Of a stretch of DNA of 64,000 nucleotides, positions 52,825 to 62,516 are shown piece after piece. Position numbers and translations under genes: made by a program. The DNA comes from CAVSPO01 sp963730005. Its GTDB lineage: Bacteria; Actinomycetota; Actinomycetes; Propionibacteriales; Propionibacteriaceae. The stretch covers positions 62,001 to 126,000 of the forward strand of contig CAVSPO010000012.1 of assembly GCA_963730005.1 (NCBI GenBank). Direction: 5' to 3'. The notes beneath the pieces were generated by a model. The model made no database searches and was not told the DNA's origin. It saw nothing but the letters and a program-made list of their open reading frames with translations. How positions within the stretch are numbered: position 1 is the stretch's first letter; the number at the start of each line of letters is the position of its first letter.

Positions 52825-53289
52825 TCAGCCCTCGAAGTCCTCAGGCTCGATGTGGTCCAGGAACTCCCGGAAACGCTCGACTTCGTCCTCGGCCGGCTCG
52901 GAAGCCTCAACCCCAACTTCATCCAGCAATTCCTTCGGGCAGCGCACCGCGAAGCCGGCGCGCAAGGCAAGGGCCACGATGTCGGAAGGACGAGCGCTGA
53001 TGTGGTGGCCGTCCACCACGATCTCCCCGTAGAACACACCGGACCGTACTGCGGTGATGTACCCCTCGATGTTCGTGTGGCCCAGCTCCCGCAGCAACGT
53101 GGCCATCAAGTCGTGAGTCATGGGGCGAGGCGGCTCGACTCCCTCTTTTGCGTTTGCGATCGCTGTGGCCTCGGCCGTTCCAATCCACAAGGGCAGGTAA
53201 CGCTGCGCTCCGCCACGTTCCCGCAGCAGCAGCATGGGCACGTTGGAGGGCAACTCCACCCGGATGCCGATCACTTCCAGCTCCACCAT
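52825..53289 (-). CDS. Bifunctional nuclease family protein (DUF151)
   Basis: A 154-residue DUF151 protein: ELEVIGIRVELPSNVPMLLLRE, RYLPLWIGTAEATAIA and ARPSDIVALALRAG are the conserved blocks. Plant homologues have nuclease activity; the bacterial role is not settled. Start ATG 53289 (a GTG directly before it is also possible). Part of the conserved garA-ftsR-DUF151-merR block. Confidence 0.93.
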   Translation of the reverse strand: MVELEVIGIRVELPSNVPMLLLRERGGAQRYLPLWIGTAEATAIANAKEGVEPPRPMTHDLMATLLRELGHTNIEGYITAVRSGVFYGEIVVDGHHISARPSDIVALALRAGFAVRCPKELLDEVGVEASEPAEDEVERFREFLDHIEPEDFEG

Positions 53290-53309
53290 CACGCCAGCTT
53301 AGTTGGGGG

Positions 53310-54017
53310 TCAATGCTGCAGGAGGGTGTACATCATGGCGGCGTGCGCATGCACCACCAGCTGCTCGACGTCGCGAACCACCTGAGCGGCCTCCACCCCG
53401 TTGCGGCGCAGGTACGGTTGGACCGCCTGCTCGACCAGCCCGGCCTCTCGTTCAGCCGACTGCTTGATGGCGCGCAGGTGTCGGGTGTCCATCCCGTAGG
53501 TCTGCAGTTTGCGTGTCACGACGCAGATCGTGAGCGCCTCGCGACCGTAGTAGATGGAGCCGCGACGTGGCTGCACCATCTGTTGACGCTCCAGCTCAAT
53601 CAGCGTGGCCTCCGGCAAGCCACTGACACGAAGCAGGTCGCGGCGGGTGAGCTTGATCTGACGCCGATTCTGGTCCAATCGCAGCGGCTGCGCCGGCACC
53701 TCACTGGGCTGCTCCGGCCGGGCCACTGCAACAGGGACGGGTGTCTCGACGGCAGGCGGCTCCTCACCCCGATCCATCATGTCCAGATGGTCCTTGATGA
53801 CCTTGAGCGGCAAGTAGTGGTCACGCTGCATCGTCAGGATGTAGCGCAACCGTTCAATGTCAGCGTGCGCATAGCGGCGATATCCCGACGGTGCCCGCTC
53901 GGGTGCCAGCAGTCCCTCACCCTCAAGAAACCGGATCTTGGAAATAGTGACGTCCGGGAACTCGGCTTTCAGAATGGTGAGCACCTGGCCGATGCTGCGC
54001 AGCTGCGCCGGTGGCAT
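53310..54017 (-). CDS. ftsR: MerR-family regulator FtsR-like (Rv1828-like)
   Basis: A 235-residue protein with an N-terminal winged helix (IGQVLTILKAEFPDVTISKIRFLEGEGLLAPERAPSGYRRY split across residues 9-48) and a second helical C-terminal domain that in FtsR resembles another winged helix. FtsR activates ftsZ in corynebacteria. It overlaps garA by one base (TGATG). Confidence 0.88.
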   Translation of the reverse strand: MPPAQLRSIGQVLTILKAEFPDVTISKIRFLEGEGLLAPERAPSGYRRYAHADIERLRYILTMQRDHYLPLKVIKDHLDMMDRGEEPPAVETPVPVAVARPEQPSEVPAQPLRLDQNRRQIKLTRRDLLRVSGLPEATLIELERQQMVQPRRGSIYYGREALTICVVTRKLQTYGMDTRHLRAIKQSAEREAGLVEQAVQPYLRRNGVEAAQVVRDVEQLVVHAHAAMMYTLLQH

Positions 54018-54514
54018 CAGTGCAACCCGTGCTCGCTCACGAAGTACACCATGCGGAACTTGCCGATCTGGACCTCGTCACCCGGCCGAAGCACGGTCGA
54101 ACCATCGACCAGCGTCCGGTTGACATAAGTGCCGTTGAGACTGCCCTCGTCTTCAATGATCATTTGGTCTTGTCGCATGCTGAACTTCGCGTGATGGCGG
54201 GAGACAGTGATGTCGTCCAGAAAAATCTCGGAATCGGGACTGCGGCCTGTCCTGGTTTCTGGCTTGTCGAGGAGGAAGCACTCACCGACGTCCGGGCCAC
54301 GAGTCACGATCAGCAAGGCCTTGCCTGCAGGCAGCGCCCCGACCGCCGCGGCGATCTCCGGGCTCATGTCCACCCGGACGGAGTCCTCATCGACAACCGG
54401 GATGACACGCGTGGCATCGTCGCCCGTCGGCGCAGGGACGAGACGCTCGCCGCACCTGGAGCAGAAGTTGCTCCCGCCTGGGTTGGAGTGACCACACTTG
54501 CTGCAATCGATCAT
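54017..54514 (-). CDS. garA: FHA-domain regulator GarA/OdhI-like with an N-terminal zinc ribbon
   Basis: A 165-residue protein. Residues 1-24 form a zinc ribbon (CSKCG...CSRCG; C4, C7, C18, C21). The FHA domain (about residues 70-155) has TGRSPDSEIFLDDITVSRHHAKF and GSLNGTYVN, binding phosphothreonine. GarA/OdhI proteins inhibit 2-oxoglutarate dehydrogenase when unphosphorylated. The usual N-terminal ETTS phosphosite is absent; T35 in DDATRVIP is the nearest candidate. Confidence 0.88.
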   Translation of the reverse strand: MIDCSKCGHSNPGGSNFCSRCGERLVPAPTGDDATRVIPVVDEDSVRVDMSPEIAAAVGALPAGKALLIVTRGPDVGECFLLDKPETRTGRSPDSEIFLDDITVSRHHAKFSMRQDQMIIEDEGSLNGTYVNRTLVDGSTVLRPGDEVQIGKFRMVYFVSEHGLH

Positions 54515-54628
54515 GGTGAGCTTTCTTCCGAGATGCCTGCCCTGTCACCGGAGCAACCGGCCGTTTTCGCCATTGTAGTGGCGACGTGCTGTCCGTGCCT
54601 TGCACGCGCCGGGCATCAGGCTCCGGCG

Positions 54629-55375
54629 TCACGCCGGTCTGGAGTACCGGGGCGTCGGGCCTTCGTGCAGTGCCGTCACCTCGACGGACTGACTCTGCGT
54701 GATGGTCACAGAACCCTTCACCTTGTCCGCCTCCAACTGGCTGACGATACCGCCGCGGAATCGGGCGCCCTCCTCCAGGGAGTGCGGGTCGCCGATGGCG
54801 TCGATGGTGATCGGCAGCATCACCTTGCGACCGTCCACCACGAGCGTGTCGCCCGCGCGACCCACCCACGACTGCGCCACCAGCCGTACGGAGTCGTTGA
54901 ACTCGATGGCCTCTGCCCCCGCGTCCCGCAACTCCTGGATGGCTTCCAGCATCATGTCAGCGGTCACGTTCCCCTCGGGCGCAGTGATCACCATCGTGAT
55001 GCCCGGGCCGGTGGCCGCCACAGATCCTCCCAACACCTGGGCCTCGTCAAGGCGGCGCTGGGCCTCCTCACGCGCGACCCGCATCGAGTCAGCACCGCTC
55101 TCCAGTTGCCGTTTGGTGTCCTCCAGTGCGTCGATCTCCTCCTGCTGCCGCCTCGACTCGGCCTGCAGATCGTCCAGCATCTGCACCAGGTCCGTGCGGC
55201 GCAGCGACGAGTAGGTGCTCGTGGCTGCTGTCGCCTTGATCTGGGTCGCCGTGGCGCCCGCCACCAGGCACAGAGCGACGGCCATGATCAGCTGGGAGCG
55301 CCCGGCCTTGAACAGGCGCCGCCACTTTGGCGCGGCGGCCTGGATGTCCGGTGGCTCGTCTTGGTGGTCAGGCAT
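54629..55375 (-). CDS. DUF881 membrane-anchored protein (second copy)
   Basis: A 248-residue protein with a cytoplasmic start, one membrane helix (about residues 27-46), a coiled coil (about 55-105) and a DUF881 domain (GPGITMVITAPEG, LRDAGAEAIEFND, ITIDAIGDPHSLEEGARFRGGI in pieces). DUF881 proteins are paired with Sbp in Actinobacteria and Firmicutes near division genes. Start ATG 55375 overlaps the sbp stop. Confidence 0.88.
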   Translation of the reverse strand: MPDHQDEPPDIQAAAPKWRRLFKAGRSQLIMAVALCLVAGATATQIKATAATSTYSSLRRTDLVQMLDDLQAESRRQQEEIDALEDTKRQLESGADSMRVAREEAQRRLDEAQVLGGSVAATGPGITMVITAPEGNVTADMMLEAIQELRDAGAEAIEFNDSVRLVAQSWVGRAGDTLVVDGRKVMLPITIDAIGDPHSLEEGARFRGGIVSQLEADKVKGSVTITQSQSVEVTALHEGPTPRYSRPA

Positions 55376-55700
55376 GCAGCACCGCCCTCCTGATGGCTGC
55401 CGCGTTCGTGAAGATGCGGATTCCGAGCACCACGATGACGGCTGTCGACAACTGCGAACCGACACCGATCAGGTCGCCCATCCAGACCAGCAGTGCGGCC
55501 ACAGCCACATTGGACAGGAAGGACACCACGAAGACCCGATCAGAGAACTTGTCCTCCAGCCAAGCCCGAAGTGCTCCCACCAGTGCGTCCATCGCTGCCA
55601 CGATCATGATCGGCAGGTAGGGCTGCAGCCCGGCGGGCAGGTCGGGCGTGAACACCAGCCCCAGCACCATGCCCGCCACCAGCCCCAGAATTGCCAGCAT
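55368..55700 (-). CDS. sbp: Small basic protein Sbp (DUF1290)
   Basis: A 110-residue membrane protein with three predicted helices (LAILGLVAGMVLGLVF, then LPIMIVAAMDALVGALRA, then VVSFLSNVAVAALLVWMG). The PIMIVAAMDALVGALRAWLE motif (shown here in part) is the DUF1290 signature. Located between two DUF881 genes, the usual arrangement. Confidence 0.92.
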   Translation of the reverse strand: MLAILGLVAGMVLGLVFTPDLPAGLQPYLPIMIVAAMDALVGALRAWLEDKFSDRVFVVSFLSNVAVAALLVWMGDLIGVGSQLSTAVIVVLGIRIFTNAAAIRRAVLHA

Positions 55701-55771
55701 CGATCAGCCTCGCCCTCGGCCGGTTCGTCGCGTTGTGCCCATCGTGCATCCACCCTTCCGTGCCATCACCA

Positions 55772-56575
55772 TCAGGGCTTTGTCCCGGCCCGCTCGACGG
55801 TCAGTCCTGGGTCCGCGGGCAGTGTCAGTGCGTCCGCCTGCGTGGTTTGAAAGTCGATCCCGAAGTTGTTGTGCAGGTAGCTGAGCCAGACTCCCCCGTC
55901 CGAGGAGCCGAAGGACGAGGCAAGCGTACGAGGATCCCCGATCACTTCCAGCCGGTAAGGCGACCGGAGCGAACGGTAGTCAACCGTGATGGCCTCCCCC
56001 GCCGACCGGATGGCCGTCCTGTTGCTGAGCCTGTGCCCGTTGATGGCAATCGCCTCGGCATCGCTCTGCCAGAGTCCGTTCACAATCTGGCGCAGGTCCT
56101 GGTCGATCAGCGTGCCCTGTTCCGAGTCCTCGATCACCAGCACGATGCCCGCTCCCTGCACCGCCGCCAACCCCGCTTGCAGTTCCATGGCACCCTGCTG
56201 AGCTGACAAGGCGGAATCGGAGCCCAGCAGGGCTGTCTGCTGCTCACCGATGTCAGAGCGCAGCTGGTTGAGCTGGTCGCGCTGAGCCTGGACGGTGACC
56301 TCAAACGCGCCGATCTGGCGGATCAGCGCCACGCGCTCCTGCTGAGCAGCTGGGGCGGCTTGCGTCGTCCGCACTGCCGAGATGGTCACACCAAAACCAG
56401 CCACACCGAAGACCAGCATGGCTGCGACGGCGGCGCGTCGGCTGTTGCCCGCAGCTCTTGCCGCGGTGGTGAAGTCCGGGTCGACAGGGTCGCGCAGGAT
56501 CCCGTTCAACAACTCCATCGACGCGTCGGGCTGTGCACTTGGCACAGCGTGCGGCCGACGCAGGCGGGGGTTCAT
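55772..56575 (-). CDS. DUF881 membrane-anchored protein (first copy)
   Basis: A 267-residue protein with a cytoplasmic N-terminus of about 45 residues, one helix (AAVAAMLVFGVAGFGVTISAV), a coiled coil and a DUF881 domain (GAGIVLVIEDSE, VNGLWQSDAEAIAINGHRLS in part, SPYRLEVIGDP). ATG 56575 overlaps the pgsA stop by one base (TGATG); the longer open frame is antisense to later genes. Confidence 0.88.
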   Translation of the reverse strand: MNPRLRRPHAVPSAQPDASMELLNGILRDPVDPDFTTAARAAGNSRRAAVAAMLVFGVAGFGVTISAVRTTQAAPAAQQERVALIRQIGAFEVTVQAQRDQLNQLRSDIGEQQTALLGSDSALSAQQGAMELQAGLAAVQGAGIVLVIEDSEQGTLIDQDLRQIVNGLWQSDAEAIAINGHRLSNRTAIRSAGEAITVDYRSLRSPYRLEVIGDPRTLASSFGSSDGGVWLSYLHNNFGIDFQTTQADALTLPADPGLTVERAGTKP

Positions 56576-57216
56576 CACCGCTCCCGCGTTGCTGCCACCA
56601 CAACCCGATTGGCCAGGCTGCGTGCCTGACTGATGTACAAAGCGCCGGACCACCAGTACAAGAACAGCCCCCACAGCCCCAGAGCCTGACCGAGCACCGC
56701 AGCGGGCACCTTGAGCGGGAGGGTGGTGGCACCGAACAAGACCAGAGGGAGGGCAATCAGCAGACAGAAGGTGGCCGCCTTGCCGACGAAGTTGACCGGC
56801 AGGCTGGAGTAGCCCAACTTGCGCAGAGTCGGAGTCAGCGTCAGCATCGCCACGTCGCGGCCGGCCAGCAGCGCCAGGAACCACCAGGGGATCAGTCCGC
56901 GCAGTGCGAGCGCCACGACACACGCCAGGATGTACAGCCGGTCCGCCAACGGGTCGAGCTGCTGACCAAGCCTGGACCGTTGGTGCAGTGCACGTGCAAT
57001 ACGCCCGTCCAGCATGTCGGTCACGCTCGACAGCGCCAGCACCACGATGGCGGCAATGTAGCGGCCCTGAAGAATCCAGACGCAAAACAGAGGCACGCCC
57101 AACAGCCTGATCAGTGACAACACGTTCGGCACGGTCAAGACCCGTTCGGTGTCGTAATCGTTGACCGCTTCGACGACGGTCGTCACCCCGTTCCCTGTTC
57201 CTTGCACGTCGGCCAC
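56575..57216 (-). CDS. CDP-alcohol phosphatidyltransferase (PgsA-like)
   Basis: A 213-residue membrane enzyme with about six helices. The active-site motif D-x2-DG-x2-AR-x8-G-x3-D-x3-D is complete (DMLDGRIAR, then GQQLDPLAD, about residues 68-90). It is probably phosphatidylglycerophosphate or cardiolipin synthase, distinct from the PI-phosphate synthase at 59294. Start GTG 57216 with GGGTGGGG. Confidence 0.9.
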   Translation of the reverse strand: MADVQGTGNGVTTVVEAVNDYDTERVLTVPNVLSLIRLLGVPLFCVWILQGRYIAAIVVLALSSVTDMLDGRIARALHQRSRLGQQLDPLADRLYILACVVALALRGLIPWWFLALLAGRDVAMLTLTPTLRKLGYSSLPVNFVGKAATFCLLIALPLVLFGATTLPLKVPAAVLGQALGLWGLFLYWWSGALYISQARSLANRVVVAATRER

Positions 57217-57225
57217 GTCCCCACC

Positions 57226-58374
57226 CTAGACGGCCCAGGGAGTCTGCGATCCCGTGCCACACCTGACGGAATGGCGTTGAATGGCCGCCCGATAGATTCC
57301 CAGCAGCTGGCGGCCAACCACCGACCAGTCGTAGCCGGCAGCAAGAGCCCTGCCACGCAATCGGCGCAGGTCCCGGGGCTCTGCCAAGCTGCGGTTCATT
57401 GCCTGCGCGAGAGCCACCGGGTCGCCTCGACGAAAGACGTGGCCGACCAGACCGGTGTGATCGCTGAGCACCGCCTCGAAAGCGGCCAGGTCCGAGGCAA
57501 CAACGGGGGCGCCGCAAGCGAGGGCTTCGAGCAGCACGATGCCGAAGCTCTCCTGGCCTGTCTGTGGAGCGACGAAGACGTCGGCCTGGCTGAGCAGTCG
57601 GTTTCTCTCCTGGTCGCTGATGGCGCCCACAAAACGCACCCCGGGGCCTGCCGTGGTCCGACCGGCGCCGGCCACCACGACCTCCAGGTCGGGGTATGCG
57701 GCGCGCACCCGCGGCAGTGCCGCCAACAACGTCGAGAAGCCCTTACGCGGTTCGTCGAACCGCCCCAGGAACAGGCACAGCGGATGATCGCCGTTCCGCC
57801 ACCGGGCACCGGTGGGGGCGCACGGGTGGTCCCGCACGGCGATCCCGTTGGCCACCACGACCGGCTCAACGCCCAGATAGTGCTGGACCGTGCGCGCTGC
57901 TGCCTCTGACACTGCGACGCTGCCGTCCAGGCGGTCAGTCAACCCGGCGACGCCCTGACGGACCAGGCTGCCGGCGCGCCAGCACGCCCGGGTGGTCGCG
58001 TGGAAGGTGGCCACCACCGGAACCTTCGCCCGGCGCAGGGCATGCTGCGCGGCGGTGGGCATGATCGGCTCCTGCAGATGCACCAGGTCAAAGTCGCCGC
58101 TGGCCAGCCAACGCACCACGCGACGGGCAACGTGCGGGCCGTAATTCACGCGAGCGACGGACCCGTTGACCGGGATCGGCCAAGCCCGACCCGCCGAGGT
58201 GATGACTTCCGAGTCGAGACTGTGGTGTGCCAGCACGCCCGCGCTGGGACGTCCGGGCCCCAGAATCCCCACCTGATGTCCCTCGCCGATCAGCCAGCTG
58301 GACAACCCGAGGACATGATTCTGGACGCCTCCGGGCCTGTCGAACGAGTAGGGGCAGAGAACTCCGATGCGCAT
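57226..58374 (-). CDS. pimA: Phosphatidylinositol mannosyltransferase PimA
   Basis: A 382-residue GT4 glycosyltransferase that adds the first mannose of phosphatidylinositol mannosides. The N-terminal GVLCPYSFDRPGGVQNHV and the C-terminal E-x7-E element in GQESFGIVLLEALACG (about residue 271) are classic PimA. DEPRKGFSTLLAAL holds the Arg-Lys donor-phosphate site. It is seven bases after the acyltransferase, in the PIM operon. Confidence 0.94.
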   Translation of the reverse strand: MRIGVLCPYSFDRPGGVQNHVLGLSSWLIGEGHQVGILGPGRPSAGVLAHHSLDSEVITSAGRAWPIPVNGSVARVNYGPHVARRVVRWLASGDFDLVHLQEPIMPTAAQHALRRAKVPVVATFHATTRACWRAGSLVRQGVAGLTDRLDGSVAVSEAAARTVQHYLGVEPVVVANGIAVRDHPCAPTGARWRNGDHPLCLFLGRFDEPRKGFSTLLAALPRVRAAYPDLEVVVAGAGRTTAGPGVRFVGAISDQERNRLLSQADVFVAPQTGQESFGIVLLEALACGAPVVASDLAAFEAVLSDHTGLVGHVFRRGDPVALAQAMNRSLAEPRDLRRLRGRALAAGYDWSVVGRQLLGIYRAAIQRHSVRCGTGSQTPWAV

Positions 58375-58380
58375 TCCGCG

Positions 58381-59301
58381 TCAGGCCCTCACGCCCGGGA
58401 AGAACTCCTGGACGACATGCCACTGCGTTGGGTAGAGCTGAACCAGACGGGAGAATTCATCGGCCAACTGCTGGGTCATGACGCGCACGCCATCGTCGCC
58501 GTAGTCGTTCGGTATCGGGTCGGAGAACTCGAGTCGGGTCTGTTCTCCCTCGTAGTGGGTGATGGCAACGATCAGGTTGGCTCGCGCCCGCCGGGCAATG
58601 TATGCCGGCCCGGCAGGTAGCGTCACCGCCACCGGCCCGTTCGGAGTTGGCCACTGCACCGGAACGCCACCGCCGGTCAGATCCCGGTCACAGACCAGCG
58701 CCGTGACTGCGCCGGAACGCAGGTCCTCGATCAGGTGATGGGCCACGCCACGAGAATCGTGGGCGTAGATCTTCATCCCCAGGTGCTGGCGCACCTTCAT
58801 GAAGTACTCGAATTCCTCTGGAGCCAGGTGCTCTGCCACTGAAGACAACCGGTAACCCTGGGAGGCCACCCAGCCACCGGCGGAGTCGACGTCGCCGATG
58901 TGCGGCAGCGCAATGATGACGCCGCCGTTCTCGTGTGGCCGGGACAATCGCTGTCTGTCCTCCGGCGACACCAGCACGTGGGCCTGGATGGTCTGGGGCG
59001 TGGCATGGGCTTGACGCACCGAGCTGGCCGTGTACCTCAACCAGTAGGCGACACCTTCCAGCACCTCCGAATCAGTGGGTGCCCGCCCCACTGCGACCGC
59101 GAAGTTGAGCTTCCACTGGCGAACCCGAACCCAGTCCTGACGGATCGCCAGCCGAGCCACCATGTGGGTGAGCCACGGATAGGCCCGAACCGGAATGTGA
59201 CTGGCCAACCTCACCAGCGGCATCATCGAAATCCAGCCGGGCAGACCGGAGGCCCGTCGCTTCTTGACCACCTCAGCGTGGGTGGGTTGTCTGTCATGCA
59301 C
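58381..59301 (-). CDS. Phosphatidylinositol mannoside acyltransferase
   Basis: A 306-residue LpxL/HtrB-fold acyltransferase. LPHIGDVDSAGGW (about residue 132) carries the catalytic His-x4-Asp, and CDRDLTGGGVPVQWP (about 205) the second motif. Between pimA and the PI-phosphate synthase it corresponds to PatA of mycobacteria, which acylates the PIM mannose. Start GTG 59301 overlaps the upstream gene by eight bases. Confidence 0.92.
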   Translation of the reverse strand: MHDRQPTHAEVVKKRRASGLPGWISMMPLVRLASHIPVRAYPWLTHMVARLAIRQDWVRVRQWKLNFAVAVGRAPTDSEVLEGVAYWLRYTASSVRQAHATPQTIQAHVLVSPEDRQRLSRPHENGGVIIALPHIGDVDSAGGWVASQGYRLSSVAEHLAPEEFEYFMKVRQHLGMKIYAHDSRGVAHHLIEDLRSGAVTALVCDRDLTGGGVPVQWPTPNGPVAVTLPAGPAYIARRARANLIVAITHYEGEQTRLEFSDPIPNDYGDDGVRVMTQQLADEFSRLVQLYPTQWHVVQEFFPGVRA

Positions 59302-59926
59302 CGTCGACGCCCTCCTGCAAAAAATCGGATTCCCGGGTGGCCCGATGAACCATGGCCATCCGCTGCAGCACAGTGATCAAGCCGGCCCCGCACAGGAAGC
59401 TCAGCGCCGCCGGCAACGCCCAACCCAGGCCAAGGCCGCTCAACAACGCACCCAGGAGCAGCACGGTGACGCGGTCAGCCCGGGTCACCAGACCACCGCT
59501 GACCGGGATGCCTACCGCCTCACCCCGTGCCTTCGCGTAGGAGGTGACCTGCGCGAAAACCAGCGCGCCAAGCCCCACAGCTGCCCACAGCAGCGAGTCG
59601 CCAACACCGGCGTAGTAGAGAATCACCCCAGCGAACAGTGCACCGTCGGCCACCCGGTCCAGTGTCGAGTCCAGGAAGGCACCCCATGTGGTCTGCTGGC
59701 CGCTCAACCGGGCCATGGTGCCGTCCAGAGTGTCGCTGAGCACGAACAGCAGCTGCAACAAGACCCCTTGCCACAGCCAGCCCTGGGGGAAACACACCAA
59801 AGCGACGGCGCAGGTGGCAATGGCACCCAACCAGGTCACCGCATTCACCGGCACACCGGCGCGCAGCAGTGCCTTGGCAATCGGGCTGACCAGTTGGTGC
59901 CACCAGTCTCTGACGGAATCCAGCAT
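59294..59926 (-). CDS. Phosphatidylinositol phosphate synthase
   Basis: A 210-residue CDP-alcohol phosphotransferase making the inositol lipid that PimA mannosylates. Motif SDTLDGTMAR then GAFLDSTLDRVADG (about residues 64-94) is complete, and the following Arg/Lys set fits PIPS. Six helices are predicted. One base separates or overlaps it with the HIT gene. Confidence 0.92.
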   Translation of the reverse strand: MLDSVRDWWHQLVSPIAKALLRAGVPVNAVTWLGAIATCAVALVCFPQGWLWQGVLLQLLFVLSDTLDGTMARLSGQQTTWGAFLDSTLDRVADGALFAGVILYYAGVGDSLLWAAVGLGALVFAQVTSYAKARGEAVGIPVSGGLVTRADRVTVLLLGALLSGLGLGWALPAALSFLCGAGLITVLQRMAMVHRATRESDFLQEGVDGA

Positions 59927-60516
59927 CAGTCAGCTGAACCTGACCAAGCGTCGGCGAGCTGCTGCCGAGCTTCGCCGAGCAGCTGTGGCACGGCCTTGGT
60001 GTGAGCGATGATCGGCATGAAGTTCGCGTCCCCTTGCCAGCGTGGCACCACATGCTGGTGCAGGTGCGCGGCGATTCCCGCCCCGGCCACCTGGCCCTGA
60101 TTCATCCCGATGTTGAACCCGCGTGGGCCGGACACTGCCGTCACGGTTCGAATCGCCTGCTGGGTCAGCGTCGCGACCTCGCTGGTCTCCTCCGGCGTGA
60201 GGTCGATGTAGCTCGAGACGTGCCGATAGGGACAGACCAGCAGGTGGCCCGGCGAGTACGGGTACAGGTTCATGATGACGTAGGCCAGCTCGCCCCGAAA
60301 AACGATCAGGGAGTCCTCGTCGGACAGACGGGGGCCCCGGCAGAAAGGGCATTCCCCTGCGCTGGCGTCAGCCGGTTTCGACTCCCCGTGGATGTAGACC
60401 ATCCGATGGGGTGTCCACAACCGCTGGAAAGCATCCGGAACACCCACCATGTCCTCGGCGAACTCCACCGCGACGTGCTCAGGTGTGGGACGCCTGCACC
60501 CGTCCTCAGTCATCAT
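59926..60516 (-). CDS. HIT-family nucleotide-binding protein
   Basis: A 196-residue HIT protein with the catalytic HLHQHVVPRW (about residue 157) and a Cys pair in CPFCRG that with later His may bind zinc. It resembles the Rv2613c-type Ap4A phosphorylase found between thrS and pgsA in Actinobacteria. Two ATGs are adjacent (60516, 60513); the gene overlaps thrS by 11 bases. Confidence 0.92.
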   Translation of the reverse strand: MMTEDGCRRPTPEHVAVEFAEDMVGVPDAFQRLWTPHRMVYIHGESKPADASAGECPFCRGPRLSDEDSLIVFRGELAYVIMNLYPYSPGHLLVCPYRHVSSYIDLTPEETSEVATLTQQAIRTVTAVSGPRGFNIGMNQGQVAGAGIAAHLHQHVVPRWQGDANFMPIIAHTKAVPQLLGEARQQLADAWSGSAD

Positions 60517-62516
60517 CAGCCACTGGTGGTTGCGGGGCGGTCGGGTCGACGTTGGTGCGCGACTCGATCACTCGCAGGATTTCCTGGATCGCATCCTCGA
60601 CAGGAACGCCGTTGCGCTGGCTACCATCCCGGAACCGGAACGACACTGCATTCGCATCCACGTCGTCGCCGCCCGCAATGAGCATGAACGGAATCTTCTG
60701 CTTCTGTGCGTTGCGGATCTTCTTCTGCATGCGGTCGTCGCTGTCATCCAGCTCAACTCGCACACCGTTGGCCCGCAGCGTCGTCAGCACGCTCTCGAGA
60801 TGGTCGTTGAAGGCAGCTGCCACCGGGATGCCCACCACCTGCACCGGAGCGAGCCACACCGGGAAGGCGCCGGCATAGTGCTCAGTGAGTACGCCGAAAA
60901 AGCGCTCGATGCTGCCGAACAGCGCCCGGTGGATCATCACCGGCCGCTGCCGGGAACCGTCAGAGGCCGTGTATTCGAGCTCGAAACGCTCCGGCAGGTT
61001 GAAATCGAGCTGGATGGTGGACATCTGCCAGGTGCGCCCGATGGCATCGCGCACCTGCACCGAGATCTTCGGGCCATAAAAGGCGGCACCTTCCGGGTCG
61101 GGGCGCAACTCCAGCCCGGACGCCTCGCCCACCTCCTGCAGGGTACGGGTGGCTTCCTCCCAGATCTCGTCCGAACCCACAGAGTGGTTCGGGTCACGAG
61201 TCGACAGCTCCAGGTAGAAGTCGTCCAGACCGTAGTCCTTCAGCAGGCTCAGCACGAAGGTGAGCAGCCGAGTGAGCTCGTCCTTCATCTGGGCGCTGGT
61301 GCAATAGATGTGGGCGTCATCCTGGGTGAACCCGCGCATCCGCGTCAGGCCGTGCACGACGCCCGACTTCTCGTTGCGATAGACAGTGCCGAACTCGAAC
61401 AGCCGCAGCGGCAACTCACGGTAGGAGCGTTGCCGGGCCCGGAAGATCAGGTTGTGCATGGGGCAGTTCATCGGCTTCAGGTAGTAGTCCTGCCCCTGCC
61501 TGGTCACGCGGCCCTCGGCGTCGTGCTCCTCGTCCATGTGGAACGGCGGGTACATGCCGTCCTTGAAGAAGTCGAGGTGGCCCGAGATCTCGTAGAGCCG
61601 GCCCTTGGTGATGTGTGGGCTGTTGACGAACTCGTAGCCCTCCTGCAGGTGACGGCGCCTGGAGTAGTCCTCCATCTCACTGCGCACGATGCCGCCCTTG
61701 GGATGGAAGACGGCCAGCCCGGGGCCGATCTCATCCGGGAAGCTGAAGAGGTCGAGCTCGGCCCCCAACTTGCGGTGGTCACGCTTTTCCGCCTCGGCGA
61801 CGCGTTCCTGGTAAGCCTTCAGGTCTTCGCGGGTCGCCCACGCTGTGCCGTAGACACGCTGCAGCGGCTGGTTGTTCTGGTCCCCCAGCCAGTAAGCAGC
61901 ACTGGTCTTGGTGAGCGCGATGGCCGGCAGGTAGCCGGTGTTGGGCACGTGCGGCCCCCTGCACAGGTCAAACCAGGCAACCGAACCGTCGCGCTTGGTG
62001 TTCTCGTAGACGGTCAGGTCGCCGCCGGCATCCTCACCCTTGCTGCGGATCAGCTCGAGCTTGAGCGGTTCGGACTCGAACAGCTTGTCAGCTTCCTGAG
62101 AGGTGATGGGACGCCGGTGGAAGCGTTGCCTTTCCTTGACGATCTGGCCGATCTTCTTCTCGATCGACCTCAGGTCCTCGGGGGTCAACGGTTGCACGTC
62201 GAAGTCGTAGTAGAAACCGTTCTCCACTGCCGGGCCGATGCCCACCTTCGCCTCGGGGTGCAGGCTCTGCAGCGCCTGGGCGGTGACGTGAGCCGCGGAA
62301 TGGCGAATGACATCCAGACCGGCCGGCGATTCAGCCAGCACCGCCTCGACCGTGTCGCCCTCTGCAAGGGAGCTGCCCAGGTCGACGACAATCGCCGTTG
62401 CGCCTCATTGCGACCACGCTGCGGTCGCTGCCGAAAAGGTCGAGACCGGTCGTCGCATCTTCGACCACCTGCTCGGTGCTGGAACCCTGGTGGACGATGG
62501 TGACACTGACTGACAC
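60506..62516 (-). pseudogene. thrS: Threonyl-tRNA synthetase with a single-base frameshift in the TGS domain
   Basis: From 62341 down to 60506 the frame encodes SAD, catalytic (class II) and anticodon-binding domains, with RHSAAHVTAQ, PMNCPMHNLIF, TRMRGFTQDDAHIYC and a normal C-terminus. The missing N-terminal TGS domain begins at GTG 62516 (after AAGGAAAAG) in another frame: VTIVHQGSSTEQVVEDATTG and VVAMRRNG, which then leads to a stop. The frames join at about 62393; deleting one base gives a continuous RNGIVVDLGSSLAEGDTVE. Because thrS is essential, a sequencing or assembly error is likelier than a real lesion. Confidence 0.88.

Noticed and set aside
55772..57517. A 581-residue fusion protein ending in DUF881
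   Set aside because: The first 314 codons are antisense-type frame over pgsA; a proper ATG at 56575 overlaps the pgsA stop.
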